NCBI GenBank assembly: GCA_964436815.1
Contig: CAYTER010000026.1
Coordinates: forward strand, 1 to 29,995
Direction: 5' to 3'
DNA length: 29,995 nt
Origin: UBA993 sp964436815
GTDB taxonomy: Bacteria > Bacillota > Dethiobacteria > DTU022
This document shows positions 1 to 7,181 of the stretch, one piece after another. Made by a program: the position numbers and the translations under genes. Positions within the stretch are counted from its first letter, which is position 1, and every line of letters starts with the position of its first letter. The notes below the pieces were generated by a model, which was given only the letters and a program-made list of their open reading frames with translations, did no database searches and was not told the DNA's origin.

Positions 1-912
1 TTCCTCTACGGTTTCATCTATTTTTCCACCTATTGCCGCAATGATTGCACCTTCTGTCTCTACCGCCGGTCGAACCCTGCCGGAACCAGATACCGCAAAT
101 CAGCGGAGGAAATAATTGAAACCGCCGAGCAGCTTACGCGGTCAGGAGTGCACCTGCTTGATTTAACAATGGGCGAAGATCCTTATTATTTTAGCGAAGA
201 TCATTTTGGCTTGTTGCTGGATCTTGTCCGGCAGGTAAAAGAAAAATCAGGATTGCCGGTGATGATTTCACCCGGGGTTCTAACCCGCAGCGAACTTGAG
301 AGTTTTGGACGAATCGGGGTCGAATGGTATGCCCTTTACCAGGAAACCCACAACCGCGAGCTTTACAGCACACTGAGGCTTGAGCAGGATTACGATCAAA
401 GATTGGAACTGAAACGCTATGCCCATGAACTGGGAATGCTGGCCGAAGAAGGCCTGCTGGCGGGAATCGGTGAAAGTTACGATGACCTCTGCCACTCCTT
501 TGCCGTAATGCGCGACCTTTCCGCCGACCAGGTCCGGGTGATGAGTTTCATCCCGCAGGTCGGCACCCCGCTTGAGCACTACCAGACCGGCCCGCATCTG
601 CGCGAGCTGAAAATCATAGCCGTGATGAGGCTGCACTTCCCCGATCGATTGATCCCCGCTTCCCTTGATGTTGATGGGCTGGCCGGTCTTAAGCAGCGTC
701 TTAACGCAGGGGCTAACGTGGTCACCTCAATTATTCCGCCGCATAAAGGGTTCCAGGGGGTATCGCAGAGCACCCTGGATGTGGATGAGGGCTGCAGAAC
801 GGTGGAAGAGATTGTGCCTGTGCTGGGCGAATGTGGCTTAAAACCGGCGTCAGTCGATCGTTATAGAACGTGGATAGATCAAAGAAGAAAACGATATATC
901 AAAAAAGGCTAA
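1..912 (+). CDS. pylB: Methylornithine synthase PylB, 5'-truncated by window edge
   Basis: Radical SAM enzyme that isomerises L-lysine to (3R)-3-methyl-D-ornithine, the first step of pyrrolysine biosynthesis. The reading frame is open from base 1, so the N-terminus lies outside the window; 303 residues are visible. The frame opens with CRNDCTFC, the CxxxCxxC radical SAM cluster motif, at visible residues 12-19, followed by a TIM-barrel sequence with the GIGESYDDL and SFIPQVGTPL segments typical of the PylB/BioB/HydE group. The ATG at 148 is internal, because the cluster motif lies upstream of it. The stop is TAA, and pylC follows after 41 bases. The pylB-pylC-pylD order makes the assignment firm. 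Confidence 0.95.
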   Translation, partial: FLYGFIYFSTYCRNDCTFCLYRRSNPAGTRYRKSAEEIIETAEQLTRSGVHLLDLTMGEDPYYFSEDHFGLLLDLVRQVKEKSGLPVMISPGVLTRSELESFGRIGVEWYALYQETHNRELYSTLRLEQDYDQRLELKRYAHELGMLAEEGLLAGIGESYDDLCHSFAVMRDLSADQVRVMSFIPQVGTPLEHYQTGPHLRELKIIAVMRLHFPDRLIPASLDVDGLAGLKQRLNAGANVVTSIIPPHKGFQGVSQSTLDVDEGCRTVEEIVPVLGECGLKPASVDRYRTWIDQRRKRYIKKG

Positions 913-953
913 CTCACCTCAGACCTCATACTAACGCAGAACGGAGCTCTGCC

Positions 954-2105
954 ATGCACGTTGCCATAATCGGGGGAAGGCTGCAGGGGTTGGAAGCCAC
1001 ATACCTGGCAAAAAAAGCAGGGTGGCAGGTTTTACTGATCGACAAGCGACCCGATGTTCCTGCTGCCGGTCTATGCGATCGGTTTTTTTGTCTCGATGCG
1101 CTTGATCAACATAAGTTACTCGCTGCCCTGGGCACTGGAATCGAACTGATTATCCCTGCTTTAGAAAACCTTCCGGTTTTGCAGGCTGTGGGCGATGCCG
1201 CGAAAATATCCGGCATCCCTTTCGCTTTTGATCCTGCCGCCTACAACCTGTCTTTATCAAAAGCAAGGTCGGATCGCTATTTTGCTGCACTTGGGGTTCC
1301 GGTTCCCTTACCCTGGCCCGGCGGATCTTTTCCTTACCTAGCCAAGCCTTCTGAATCAAGCGGCAGCGAGGGTGTTGTCAACCTTGGCAGTGAAGCTGAA
1401 CTGCAAGATTTTCTGACGCGTCATGCAGGATCTTCGGAGCAATGGGTCATCCAGGAATATCTTGAAGGCCCTTCATATTCAATTGAAGTGTGTGGCACCG
1501 GCGCTGCCTATTTACCCCTGCAGGTTACCGACCTGCACATGGATGAAATCTATGACTGCAAGCGGGTAACCGCCCCTTCAGTGTTAAGCAGCCAGCAGCA
1601 GAAAAAATTTGCCGACCTGGCTGTAAAACTGGCAGCCGGTATTAACCTTAAAGGGATAATGGATGTTGAGGTTATTCTAAACAACGGGGAACTTAAGGTC
1701 TTAGAAATCGATGCCCGTTTGCCCAGCCAGACGCCCACAGCAGTTTACCATTCCTGCGGGGTTAATCTGCTCGAATTATTGGCAGCGGTATTCACTGCCG
1801 GAAAGCTGCCTGCTCAGCTGCCGGATAAGCCTGAACAAGCAGCCATATTTGAACACCTGGTGGTGGAGCCGAACCGCTTAAAGATTGCCGGCGAGCATGT
1901 GGTTGCTACGGCCGGCCCGCTGCAGCAGATCACCAATTTTTTCGGAGCTGACGAAGCTTTAACCAATTACCGGCCCGGCCGAAAAAGCTGGATGGCAACT
2001 TTGATCGTAACCGGGGCTGATATGGATGAGGCGCTGGCCAGGAGAAATGATACGCTAGCCCGCATAAGCAGTGAAATGAAGATAAAAAGGAGTTTGGAAG
2101 ATTGA
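954..2105 (+). CDS. pylC: 3-methylornithine--L-lysine ligase PylC
   Basis: ATP-grasp ligase that joins 3-methyl-D-ornithine to the epsilon-amine of L-lysine, the second step of pyrrolysine synthesis. The protein has 383 residues, close to the family size. It opens with an N-terminal nucleotide-fold stretch (MHVAIIGGRLQGLEA), then ATP-grasp features (KPSESSGSEGV and later VLEIDARLPSQTPTAVYHSCG). The start is ATG 954, with GGAG at 943-946 seven bases upstream. An upstream in-frame start at 870 would overlap pylB and lacks this site. The TGA stop overlaps the TTG start of pylD by four bases, which implies translational coupling. Confidence 0.93.
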   Translation: MHVAIIGGRLQGLEATYLAKKAGWQVLLIDKRPDVPAAGLCDRFFCLDALDQHKLLAALGTGIELIIPALENLPVLQAVGDAAKISGIPFAFDPAAYNLSLSKARSDRYFAALGVPVPLPWPGGSFPYLAKPSESSGSEGVVNLGSEAELQDFLTRHAGSSEQWVIQEYLEGPSYSIEVCGTGAAYLPLQVTDLHMDEIYDCKRVTAPSVLSSQQQKKFADLAVKLAAGINLKGIMDVEVILNNGELKVLEIDARLPSQTPTAVYHSCGVNLLELLAAVFTAGKLPAQLPDKPEQAAIFEHLVVEPNRLKIAGEHVVATAGPLQQITNFFGADEALTNYRPGRKSWMATLIVTGADMDEALARRNDTLARISSEMKIKRSLED

Positions 2106-2941
2106 CCAGACTGATTGAAGAGCAGGTCAGGAATATCCCCGCCAAGCTGAAGGTTTTTGATCAGGAGCTAAAGAATAAAACCGGAGCAAGTTTTTTAGAG
2201 CTGGCCCTGGATGCGGCCGGAATGGACCAGGACACCATTAATCCTGCATCGCACAAGGTGGCGATCATTCCGGTAACCGCAGGGTTGGGGAAGATCGAAG
2301 GTTTTACTGAAGCGGTGCAGGCTATTGCCGCTCATCTCGGTTTCCGGGCTTTTGTTACCGCCGCCCCTGATGTGGCGGGCCTGGCTGAGGCTTACCGGTC
2401 GGCAGCGGACCTGATGCTGCTGGCCGATGACTATATTTTTGCGGCCATTAATCTACATACCGGCTGTGTGGCCGATAATGATCAGGCTACTGCCGCAGGG
2501 TATACGACCGCCCTGAGGCGAATGGCCGGCAGCCTGTCGGGCAAAGAGGTGCTCTTAATTGGAGCGGGGCCGCTCGGTACTGAAGCAGCCAAAGCCCTGA
2601 TCCGTGAAGGTGCAAAGCTTATCGTCCTCGACCTGATCAGGGAGCGGGAGGAAGCCCTGACTGCTCTATTCAGCCAGGCAGAACAGCGGCTGATCACAAC
2701 CGGTTTAAGCTTGCAGCAGGCGCTTGCCCGCACCGACCTGCTCTTTGATGCTTCACCGGGCGAAGCTTTCATCAAGGCCGATTGGCTGGCCGGAAAGGCC
2801 ATTGTAGCCGCCCCTGGCCTGCCCCTGGGGCTTGACGCCGGGGCTGCTGCCAAAGTTGAACATAAGCTGATTCATGAACCGCTGCAGATCGGCACCGCGG
2901 TCATGCTCTTCCAGGCTTTAGCGGGGCCTCGGAAGCAGTAG
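2102..2941 (+). CDS. pylD: Pyrrolysine synthase PylD
   Basis: NAD-dependent dehydrogenase that oxidises the methylornithine-lysine dipeptide and lets it cyclise to pyrrolysine. The 279-residue protein has a Rossmann nucleotide motif LLIGAGPLGTEAAKAL near residues 151-166 and the N-terminal helical region known for PylD. It starts at TTG 2102, inside the end of pylC, with AAGGAG at 2087-2092. It ends in TAG, the codon the pathway can recode; reading through would add six codons before another TAG, so this TAG is taken as a real stop. Family assignment rests on sequence and on the pylBCD order. Confidence 0.92.
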   Translation: MTRLIEEQVRNIPAKLKVFDQELKNKTGASFLELALDAAGMDQDTINPASHKVAIIPVTAGLGKIEGFTEAVQAIAAHLGFRAFVTAAPDVAGLAEAYRSAADLMLLADDYIFAAINLHTGCVADNDQATAAGYTTALRRMAGSLSGKEVLLIGAGPLGTEAAKALIREGAKLIVLDLIREREEALTALFSQAEQRLITTGLSLQQALARTDLLFDASPGEAFIKADWLAGKAIVAAPGLPLGLDAGAAAKVEHKLIHEPLQIGTAVMLFQALAGPRKQ

Positions 2942-2964
2942 GAAGGGGATATTTCTCCGTAGGA

Positions 2965-3000
2965 GCGACGCCACGGGGGCGGGTGACTCTGTCGCGATTT
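2965..3000 (+). terminator. Possible terminator after pylD
   Basis: GCGAC (2965-2969) can pair with GTCGC (2991-2995), followed by GATTTTT. The stem is short and the loop long, with an alternative inner CGCC/GGCG pairing, so this is a weak call. Confidence 0.3.
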
Positions 3001-3054
3001 TTGTGACAGGTACCCTATCCCCCTGACACTAACTACCAGCATAAGAAGCTATCG

Positions 3055-3063
3055 TGGTATAAT
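3055..3063 (+). promoter_or_regulatory. Extended -10 promoter for the ORF at 3097
   Basis: TGG followed by TATAAT (3058-3063) forms an extended -10 element 34 bases before the ATG at 3097. No clear -35 is seen. It suggests that the small ORF, and pylSn behind it, can be transcribed separately from pylBCD. Confidence 0.5.
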
Positions 3064-3096
3064 TATGCTACAAAGATTTTAGGTAGGTGTTTAAAA

Positions 3097-3339
3097 ATGA
3101 CAGTAACTAAACGAGAGCTATTTAAGATGATTGAACACCTTGATGAGAAGGAAAGATCATCGGCCTATGACTATATTTACTTTCTTATAACCCGTCAGAA
3201 AAAAAGACTTACATGGCAAGAAATAGATTGTTTACCAGCTGATGCTATTGAACTTAACGATGAAGAAAGAGCTCAATTTGATGCAACCGAAGAATATATT
3301 GCCCTTGAGAAAGCTATAGAAGAATATGATTTATGTTAG
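3097..3339 (+). CDS. Small acidic protein, possible orphan antitoxin
   Basis: An 80-residue charged protein. Its N-terminal part (LDEKERSSAYDYIYFLI, about residues 14-30) resembles the short helical segment seen in DUF2281-like antitoxin proteins, and the C-terminus is acidic. A GGTAGGTG site lies 8-15 bases before the ATG. An ATG at 3333 overlaps its end, as a toxin gene would, but that frame meets TAG after four codons and ends after about 26, so no toxin gene is intact. The gene interrupts the usual adjacency of pylD and pylSn. It stops at TAG and lies in the same frame as pylSn. Function is unknown. Confidence 0.6.
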   Translation: MTVTKRELFKMIEHLDEKERSSAYDYIYFLITRQKKRLTWQEIDCLPADAIELNDEERAQFDATEEYIALEKAIEEYDLC

Positions 3340-3375
3340 AACAATAGGTCATAGAGGGAGCATTTATTAGAGCTG

Positions 3376-3705
3376 GTGGAACCCAAAAAGAGATACTATC
3401 GCAAGCGGGTTGACTTTTTCAAGCTGCTGCTTAAAATGAAACTCTGGCCGTCACGTAAAAAAATCCTGCACGGCATTAAAAATATTGAGATCAAGGGCAA
3501 TCAGGCCCTTATTACCACTCACTGCAACGAAACTTTCCTGGTTTATAACTCAAAGAACAGCCGGGCTGCCCGTTTTTTAAGGAACAAGTGGGATTATCAT
3601 CCCTGCCCCACCTGCCGGGTACCCAGCTGGAAGCTTGAAAAGTATGGTTCAACCCGGTTTAGTCAATCCTACGGCTCTGATTTGACCGACCTGCCTGAAT
3701 CCTGA
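3376..3705 (+). CDS. pylSn: Pyrrolysyl-tRNA synthetase N-terminal domain protein PylSn
   Basis: The separate tRNA-Pyl-binding half of pyrrolysyl-tRNA synthetase, as found in bacteria such as Desulfitobacterium. It raises the affinity of the catalytic PylSc for tRNA-Pyl. The 109-residue protein carries the family core NSKNSRAARFLRNK followed by CPTCRVPSWKLEKY, matching NSRSSRTARALRHHK and CKRCRVSDEDLNKF of the archaeal PylS N-terminus. His and Cys residues near TTHC and CPTC fit the zinc site of this domain. GTG 3376 is the first plausible start after an in-frame TAG at 3352; the ribosome site is weak (AGAGGGAG, 15 bases upstream). No catalytic class II domain is present, so PylSc must be encoded elsewhere. 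Confidence 0.9.
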   Translation: MEPKKRYYRKRVDFFKLLLKMKLWPSRKKILHGIKNIEIKGNQALITTHCNETFLVYNSKNSRAARFLRNKWDYHPCPTCRVPSWKLEKYGSTRFSQSYGSDLTDLPES

Positions 3706-3713
3706 TTACAGAA

Positions 3714-3971
3714 ATGGTGTTTAGCTTGTCTGTAAAAGTCCGCTTCTATGACATCCTGAAAGATAAAGTCAGCGCCCGGCATAACCTTGATCAGGGCTGT
3801 CTGATTATTGATCTCAAAGATGGGGCAACTATCGCTGATCTCCTTCTGTTAAGCGGCCTTACCACCGATGAAGTAGGGCTGATTATGATCAACGATCGCC
3901 AGGCAACAGCAAACGCGCCTCTGAGTGACGGCGATCAGGTCCATCTCTTCTCGCCCCTCTCCGGTGGCTAA
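3714..3971 (+). CDS. MoaD/ThiS-family sulfur carrier
   Basis: An 85-residue ubiquitin-like protein ending in SPLSGG, the C-terminal Gly-Gly that is adenylated and thiocarboxylated in MoaD and ThiS. The sequence runs VKVRFYDILKDK, then GATIADLL and SDGDQVHLFSPLSGG, which is MoaD-like. It starts eight bases after the pylSn stop with no obvious ribosome site, so coupling to pylSn translation is possible. MoaD-like genes commonly sit beside tungsten aldehyde oxidoreductases, where they may serve tungstopterin synthesis. The AOR gene 293 bases downstream supports that role here; the pathway link is inference. Confidence 0.85.
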   Translation: MVFSLSVKVRFYDILKDKVSARHNLDQGCLIIDLKDGATIADLLLLSGLTTDEVGLIMINDRQATANAPLSDGDQVHLFSPLSGG

Positions 3972-4039
3972 ACTTACTTTTCTTGGAGGGAACCCAAAAC
4001 TCTCTACCCCGTGGGAGGAAGAACAAATTTTGCTCCCCT

Positions 4040-4098
4040 TTAAGAGGGAGATTCAGCAATCTCCCATCTTCCTTAAGAGGGAGGTTTAGCAATCTCCC
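4040..4098 (+). repeat. Tandem pair of hairpin-forming repeats
   Basis: Two copies of a 26-base unit, 4040-4065 and 4073-4098, differ at two positions. Each begins TTAAGAGGGAG and ends CAATCTCCC or GCAATCTCCC, and GGGAG/CTCCC arms let each fold on itself. They lie in the 293-base gene-free stretch between the MoaD-like gene and the AOR gene, and look like intergenic repetitive elements. Confidence 0.75.
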
Positions 4099-4108
4099 TC
4101 CCCCTTGA

Positions 4109-4200
4109 GGGGGGAGGGTTGGGGTGGGGGTGAGTAGTTTTCCTCCGGTCTTCCGACTTCTCACCTCTGACCTCCAAAAGCGGGAGGGTCGGGGTGGGGG
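4109..4200 (+). repeat. Duplicated G-rich tracts (G-quadruplex motif)
   Basis: Two near-identical G-rich tracts, at 4109-4130 and 4182-4200, each contain four runs of three or more G separated by one or two bases, matching the standard G-quadruplex pattern. The shared core is GGGAGGGT followed by T or C and GGGGTGGGGG. They lie 20 to 110 bases upstream of the AOR promoter. Confidence 0.75.
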
Positions 4201-4216
4201 TGTTAAGGCGTGATGG

Positions 4217-4255
4217 TGTTATAATATAACTCTATAAAGCTCTATATAAGGAGGA
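4217..4255 (+). promoter_or_regulatory. Promoter and strong RBS of the AOR gene
   Basis: TGT plus TATAAT (4220-4225) makes an extended -10 element, and AAGGAGGA follows near 4248-4255, about ten bases before the ATG at 4265. The AOR gene therefore has its own promoter, downstream of the G-rich repeats. Confidence 0.6.
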
Positions 4256-4264
4256 ATATTATCA

Positions 4265-5968
4265 ATGGAACAGATCATCAGAGTTAATCTCACCGACAAT
4301 AGCATAAAAAAAGAGCCGGTTGCTGAAAAATACAAAAACCTGGGCGGCCGGGCCCTAACCTCGAAAATTATTGCCGATGAAGTTGATCCAGCTTGCGAGC
4401 CGCTTGGTCTTCATAACAAACTGGTTTTTGCCCCCGGTCTTTTGGGCGGCAGTTATTTGTCCAGTTCCGCCAGGCTGTCTGTTGGCGGTAAAAGCCCGCT
4501 GACCGGCGGCATTAAGGAAGCAAACGCCGGGGGAACTGCAGGCGGCGCTTTAAGCAAGCTGGGAATTAAAGCATTGATTCTGGAAGGTGAAAGCTTTACC
4601 AGCTACCTCCGTTATCTATATATCGATCACCAGACCATCGAGCTCAGACCGGCAGAGATGGTTGGTCATGGAACCTACAGCACAGCCAGGCTGCTCCGGG
4701 AGCGCTATGGTGATAAAGCTTCAATAATCCTGATCGGTCCGGCTGGAGAGCGGGGTTACAGCTCCGCCGGAATTACCAATACCGATGTTCAGGGCCGGCC
4801 AAGCCGCTTTTGCGGACGCGGCGGTCTCGGCGCAGTAATGGGTATAAAAGGACTGAAAGCGATCGTCTTAAAAGCTGATGAAGCGCCGACGCCGGACTAC
4901 CACGATCGTAAAGCTTTTCAGGAGCTTAACCGGCAGTTGGTTAAAGTTATTAAAGAGAATCCCACGACAGGCGAATCTTTCCCCAAATACGGCACTGCCG
5001 CAATGGCCACGCGCACCAATGCCCTGCATGCCCTGCCTACCAGGAATTTTTCTGCCGGCCGTTTTGAGCATGCCGATCGCATTGATGGCGAATACCTTTA
5101 CCAGACCATCACAAACAGGGGCGGCGAAGCGGATCCAACCCATGCCTGTATGGCCGGCTGCGTGATCAAGTGTTCCAATGTCTTCGCCGGTATAGATGGC
5201 AGGGAGGTTGTAGCGCCGCTGGAATATGAAACAATCGGCCTGATGGGCTCTAACTTAGGCATTGGGAGTCTGGATGAAATTGCTCGACTTAATTATCTCT
5301 GTAATGATCTCGGTGTTGACACGATCGAGATGGGGGCGACCATCGGGGTGGCCATGGATCAGGGACTGCTGCCTTTCGGCGACGCCGACGGGGCAGCCGA
5401 TCTGCTGGCTGAAGTGGCTGAAGGCACGATCTTGGGTCGAGTATTGGGCCAGGGAGCCTTGATAACCGGTAAGGTGCTTGGCTCCCGGCGGATACCGCAG
5501 GTTAAAGGGCAGGCTATGGCAGCTTATGATCCGCGTTCGATTAAAGGTCTAGGTGTTACTTACGCCACCTCTCCGATGGGTGCCGACCATACCGCCGGTA
5601 ATACCATCCGCGCCCAGATCGAGCACACCGATCCTACCCTGCAGGTTGAGGCCTCGCGTAATGCCCAGGTGATGGCCATGATTGCCGACAGCATGGGGCT
5701 CTGCCTTTTTCTGATGCCTGCCCTGGCTCCATTGCTCGACCAAATCGGCGAGCTTAACGAGTATTACCGGGGAAATAAAATCAGCGCAGACGAACTGCGT
5801 GCCGCCGCCGTGAATGCGCTTGAAGTGGAACGCGAATTTAACCGTCGAGCCGGTTTGAGCCCGGCCCAGGACCGGTTGCCTGAGTTTATGACTGAGGAAC
5901 CCCTGCCGGAAGTGGGCCATATCTTTGATGTGCCGGCAGAGGATCTGAAAAAAATTAACCTTAAATAG
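4265..5968 (+). CDS. Aldehyde:ferredoxin oxidoreductase family tungstoenzyme
   Basis: A 567-residue AOR-family protein. Members carry a bis-tungstopterin and one [4Fe-4S] cluster and oxidise aldehydes to acids with ferredoxin. Visible marks are the N-terminal GGRALTSKII segment, the pterin-binding RFCGRGGLGAVMG, the cysteine group HACMAGCVIKCSN and the late cysteine in DSMGLCLF, which supply the four cluster ligands. The C-x3-C-x3-C spacing follows the AOR-like branch rather than the C-x2-C-x3-C of the Pyrococcus enzyme, so the substrate should not be assumed. No separate ferredoxin subunit is adjacent. The ORF ends in TAG five bases before the complementary gene and is already full length. 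The MoaD-like gene upstream fits cofactor supply. Confidence 0.9.
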   Translation: MEQIIRVNLTDNSIKKEPVAEKYKNLGGRALTSKIIADEVDPACEPLGLHNKLVFAPGLLGGSYLSSSARLSVGGKSPLTGGIKEANAGGTAGGALSKLGIKALILEGESFTSYLRYLYIDHQTIELRPAEMVGHGTYSTARLLRERYGDKASIILIGPAGERGYSSAGITNTDVQGRPSRFCGRGGLGAVMGIKGLKAIVLKADEAPTPDYHDRKAFQELNRQLVKVIKENPTTGESFPKYGTAAMATRTNALHALPTRNFSAGRFEHADRIDGEYLYQTITNRGGEADPTHACMAGCVIKCSNVFAGIDGREVVAPLEYETIGLMGSNLGIGSLDEIARLNYLCNDLGVDTIEMGATIGVAMDQGLLPFGDADGAADLLAEVAEGTILGRVLGQGALITGKVLGSRRIPQVKGQAMAAYDPRSIKGLGVTYATSPMGADHTAGNTIRAQIEHTDPTLQVEASRNAQVMAMIADSMGLCLFLMPALAPLLDQIGELNEYYRGNKISADELRAAAVNALEVEREFNRRAGLSPAQDRLPEFMTEEPLPEVGHIFDVPAEDLKKINLK

Positions 5969-7057
5969 TTATTCAGCTTCGCCCGGTTCTTCCTCCGGGC
6001 CGGCCAGGTAAAATTTAAGTTTGCGACCGCTGCTTTTAAATGCCTCGCCTACGCGTTTGGCCAGTTCTTCGCTGCGCTTCAGCGTTAATTTGCCGGCATT
6101 GACCGTTTTTTCGGTGGTGTGTGTAATCAGCTCGCTTCCGTAGCGAAAAGGCCTTTTCCCGGCTTTGGCAGTGGCGCGAAGAACTGATTTGGTTACCTGG
6201 TAGGTTGAATCGCTGAGCACCTTGGCTAAAAGCGCGGTGGCCTGAACCATTGCGGCGCGGCGCAGGGTGCTTCTTTCAGGGCGAACCAGGGACGAGCAGT
6301 ACTGTTTGGTGATCACCCCGACCCTTAAAGTTAAAAAAGCGTTGGCAGATCCCTGGATGACCGAGTTAGTGATAATGGTGGCTGCCGTGTTAAAGGTTGG
6401 GGCCAGCGAAGAAAGTGAGCTGCCCATCAGGGAGGCGATAATCGGCTCCAACTGGTCTTCTATCAAGTCGAGGTTTTCAATCCTGGTGGCCAAAAAAGCG
6501 GTGGCAAAAACATTGCTGTAGAGGTAAGCCAGTTCGCGTAGTGTGGGGCGCTGGTTATAGAGTAGTGTAACCTGCCAGATCATGCGCAGCTGGGTGATGA
6601 TGACGATCGCCGCGTCAAGCGCTCCATACTGCGAGATGGCGGTCATGATGAAAACCCCTGATGCGGCGTTCTTGATTGATTCATCAGCCTTGTTATCCAG
6701 TTTCTTTAAAGCTTCTTCAATTTCTTCCGCTTTATCCGGATCCAGCGGAGTTTTTTCAAGGTTCGGGTTTTTGGAAAGCCGGGTTGCCAATTTTTTAAGG
6801 TAATTTTTATATTCGTCGCCGGAAATATCCTCAGGAGGCAAAAGGGCTGAGGGTTTGCTGTAGATGGCCAAGAGCGGGATCGCGATGACGACAGCATAAA
6901 TTAAGAGTAAAGCATAGAGGGCGATCTGACCGAGCAGCGGGTTGATCCCGGAAAAAAAGCTGACCACCTGGTTAGTCTGGTTGATGACAAAGATCACCAG
7001 CAGCACGGTTAAAAAGATTGCCAATACGGCGATTATTTTCTTGATAAAATCAAACAT
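5969..7057 (-). CDS. DUF697/YcjF-like membrane protein
   Basis: A 362-residue inner-membrane protein with two hydrophobic segments near residues 5-26 and 40-65. A charged, Lys/Glu-rich linker (about residues 80-125) follows, then a long helical domain resembling the YcjF/UPF0283 and DUF697 group, and a basic C-terminus. Members of this group are often found with GTPases, but none is adjacent here. The gene converges on the AOR gene and diverges from the methyltransferase gene. The start is preceded by GGGGGTGGG on the minus strand. The biochemical role is unknown. Confidence 0.7.
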   Translation of the reverse strand: MFDFIKKIIAVLAIFLTVLLVIFVINQTNQVVSFFSGINPLLGQIALYALLLIYAVVIAIPLLAIYSKPSALLPPEDISGDEYKNYLKKLATRLSKNPNLEKTPLDPDKAEEIEEALKKLDNKADESIKNAASGVFIMTAISQYGALDAAIVIITQLRMIWQVTLLYNQRPTLRELAYLYSNVFATAFLATRIENLDLIEDQLEPIIASLMGSSLSSLAPTFNTAATIITNSVIQGSANAFLTLRVGVITKQYCSSLVRPERSTLRRAAMVQATALLAKVLSDSTYQVTKSVLRATAKAGKRPFRYGSELITHTTEKTVNAGKLTLKRSEELAKRVGEAFKSSGRKLKFYLAGPEEEPGEAE

Positions 7058-7089
7058 TTTCCCACCCCCTGAAACTGCACCTTTTTATT

Positions 7090-7115
7090 AATATACCATG
7101 TAAATCTGCTATAAT
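7090..7115. promoter_or_regulatory. Overlapping divergent extended -10 promoters
   Basis: On the plus strand, TGC plus TATAAT (7110-7115) precedes the methyltransferase gene. On the minus strand, TGG plus TATATT (7098 to 7090) precedes the DUF697-like gene. The two elements lie 12 bases apart, so the divergent transcripts may compete for polymerase. Confidence 0.5.
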
Positions 7116-7181
7116 GTCTTAAACCGATGGGGGAAACGAGGAAACTATCCCCCTGATACCTATAGCAATGGCGGTGATTTA

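Noticed and set aside
2939..2962. Amber readthrough extension of PylD
   Set aside because: It would add only six codons before another TAG, and a TGA follows soon after. PylD is already full length.
3333..3413. ATG overlapping the end of the small ORF as a toxin gene with a TAG at codon 5
   Set aside because: Even with amber readthrough the frame ends after about 26 codons and resembles no toxin. It runs through the pylSn start region, so it is at most a remnant.
3889..4164. Minus-strand ORF of 91 codons with repeated LPLKEDGRLLN-like units
   Set aside because: It is the translation of the intergenic hairpin repeats and G-rich tracts, with no ribosome site.
5966..6070. Amber readthrough of the AOR gene
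   Set aside because: The protein is complete with all four cluster cysteines, and the extension would run antisense into the next gene.
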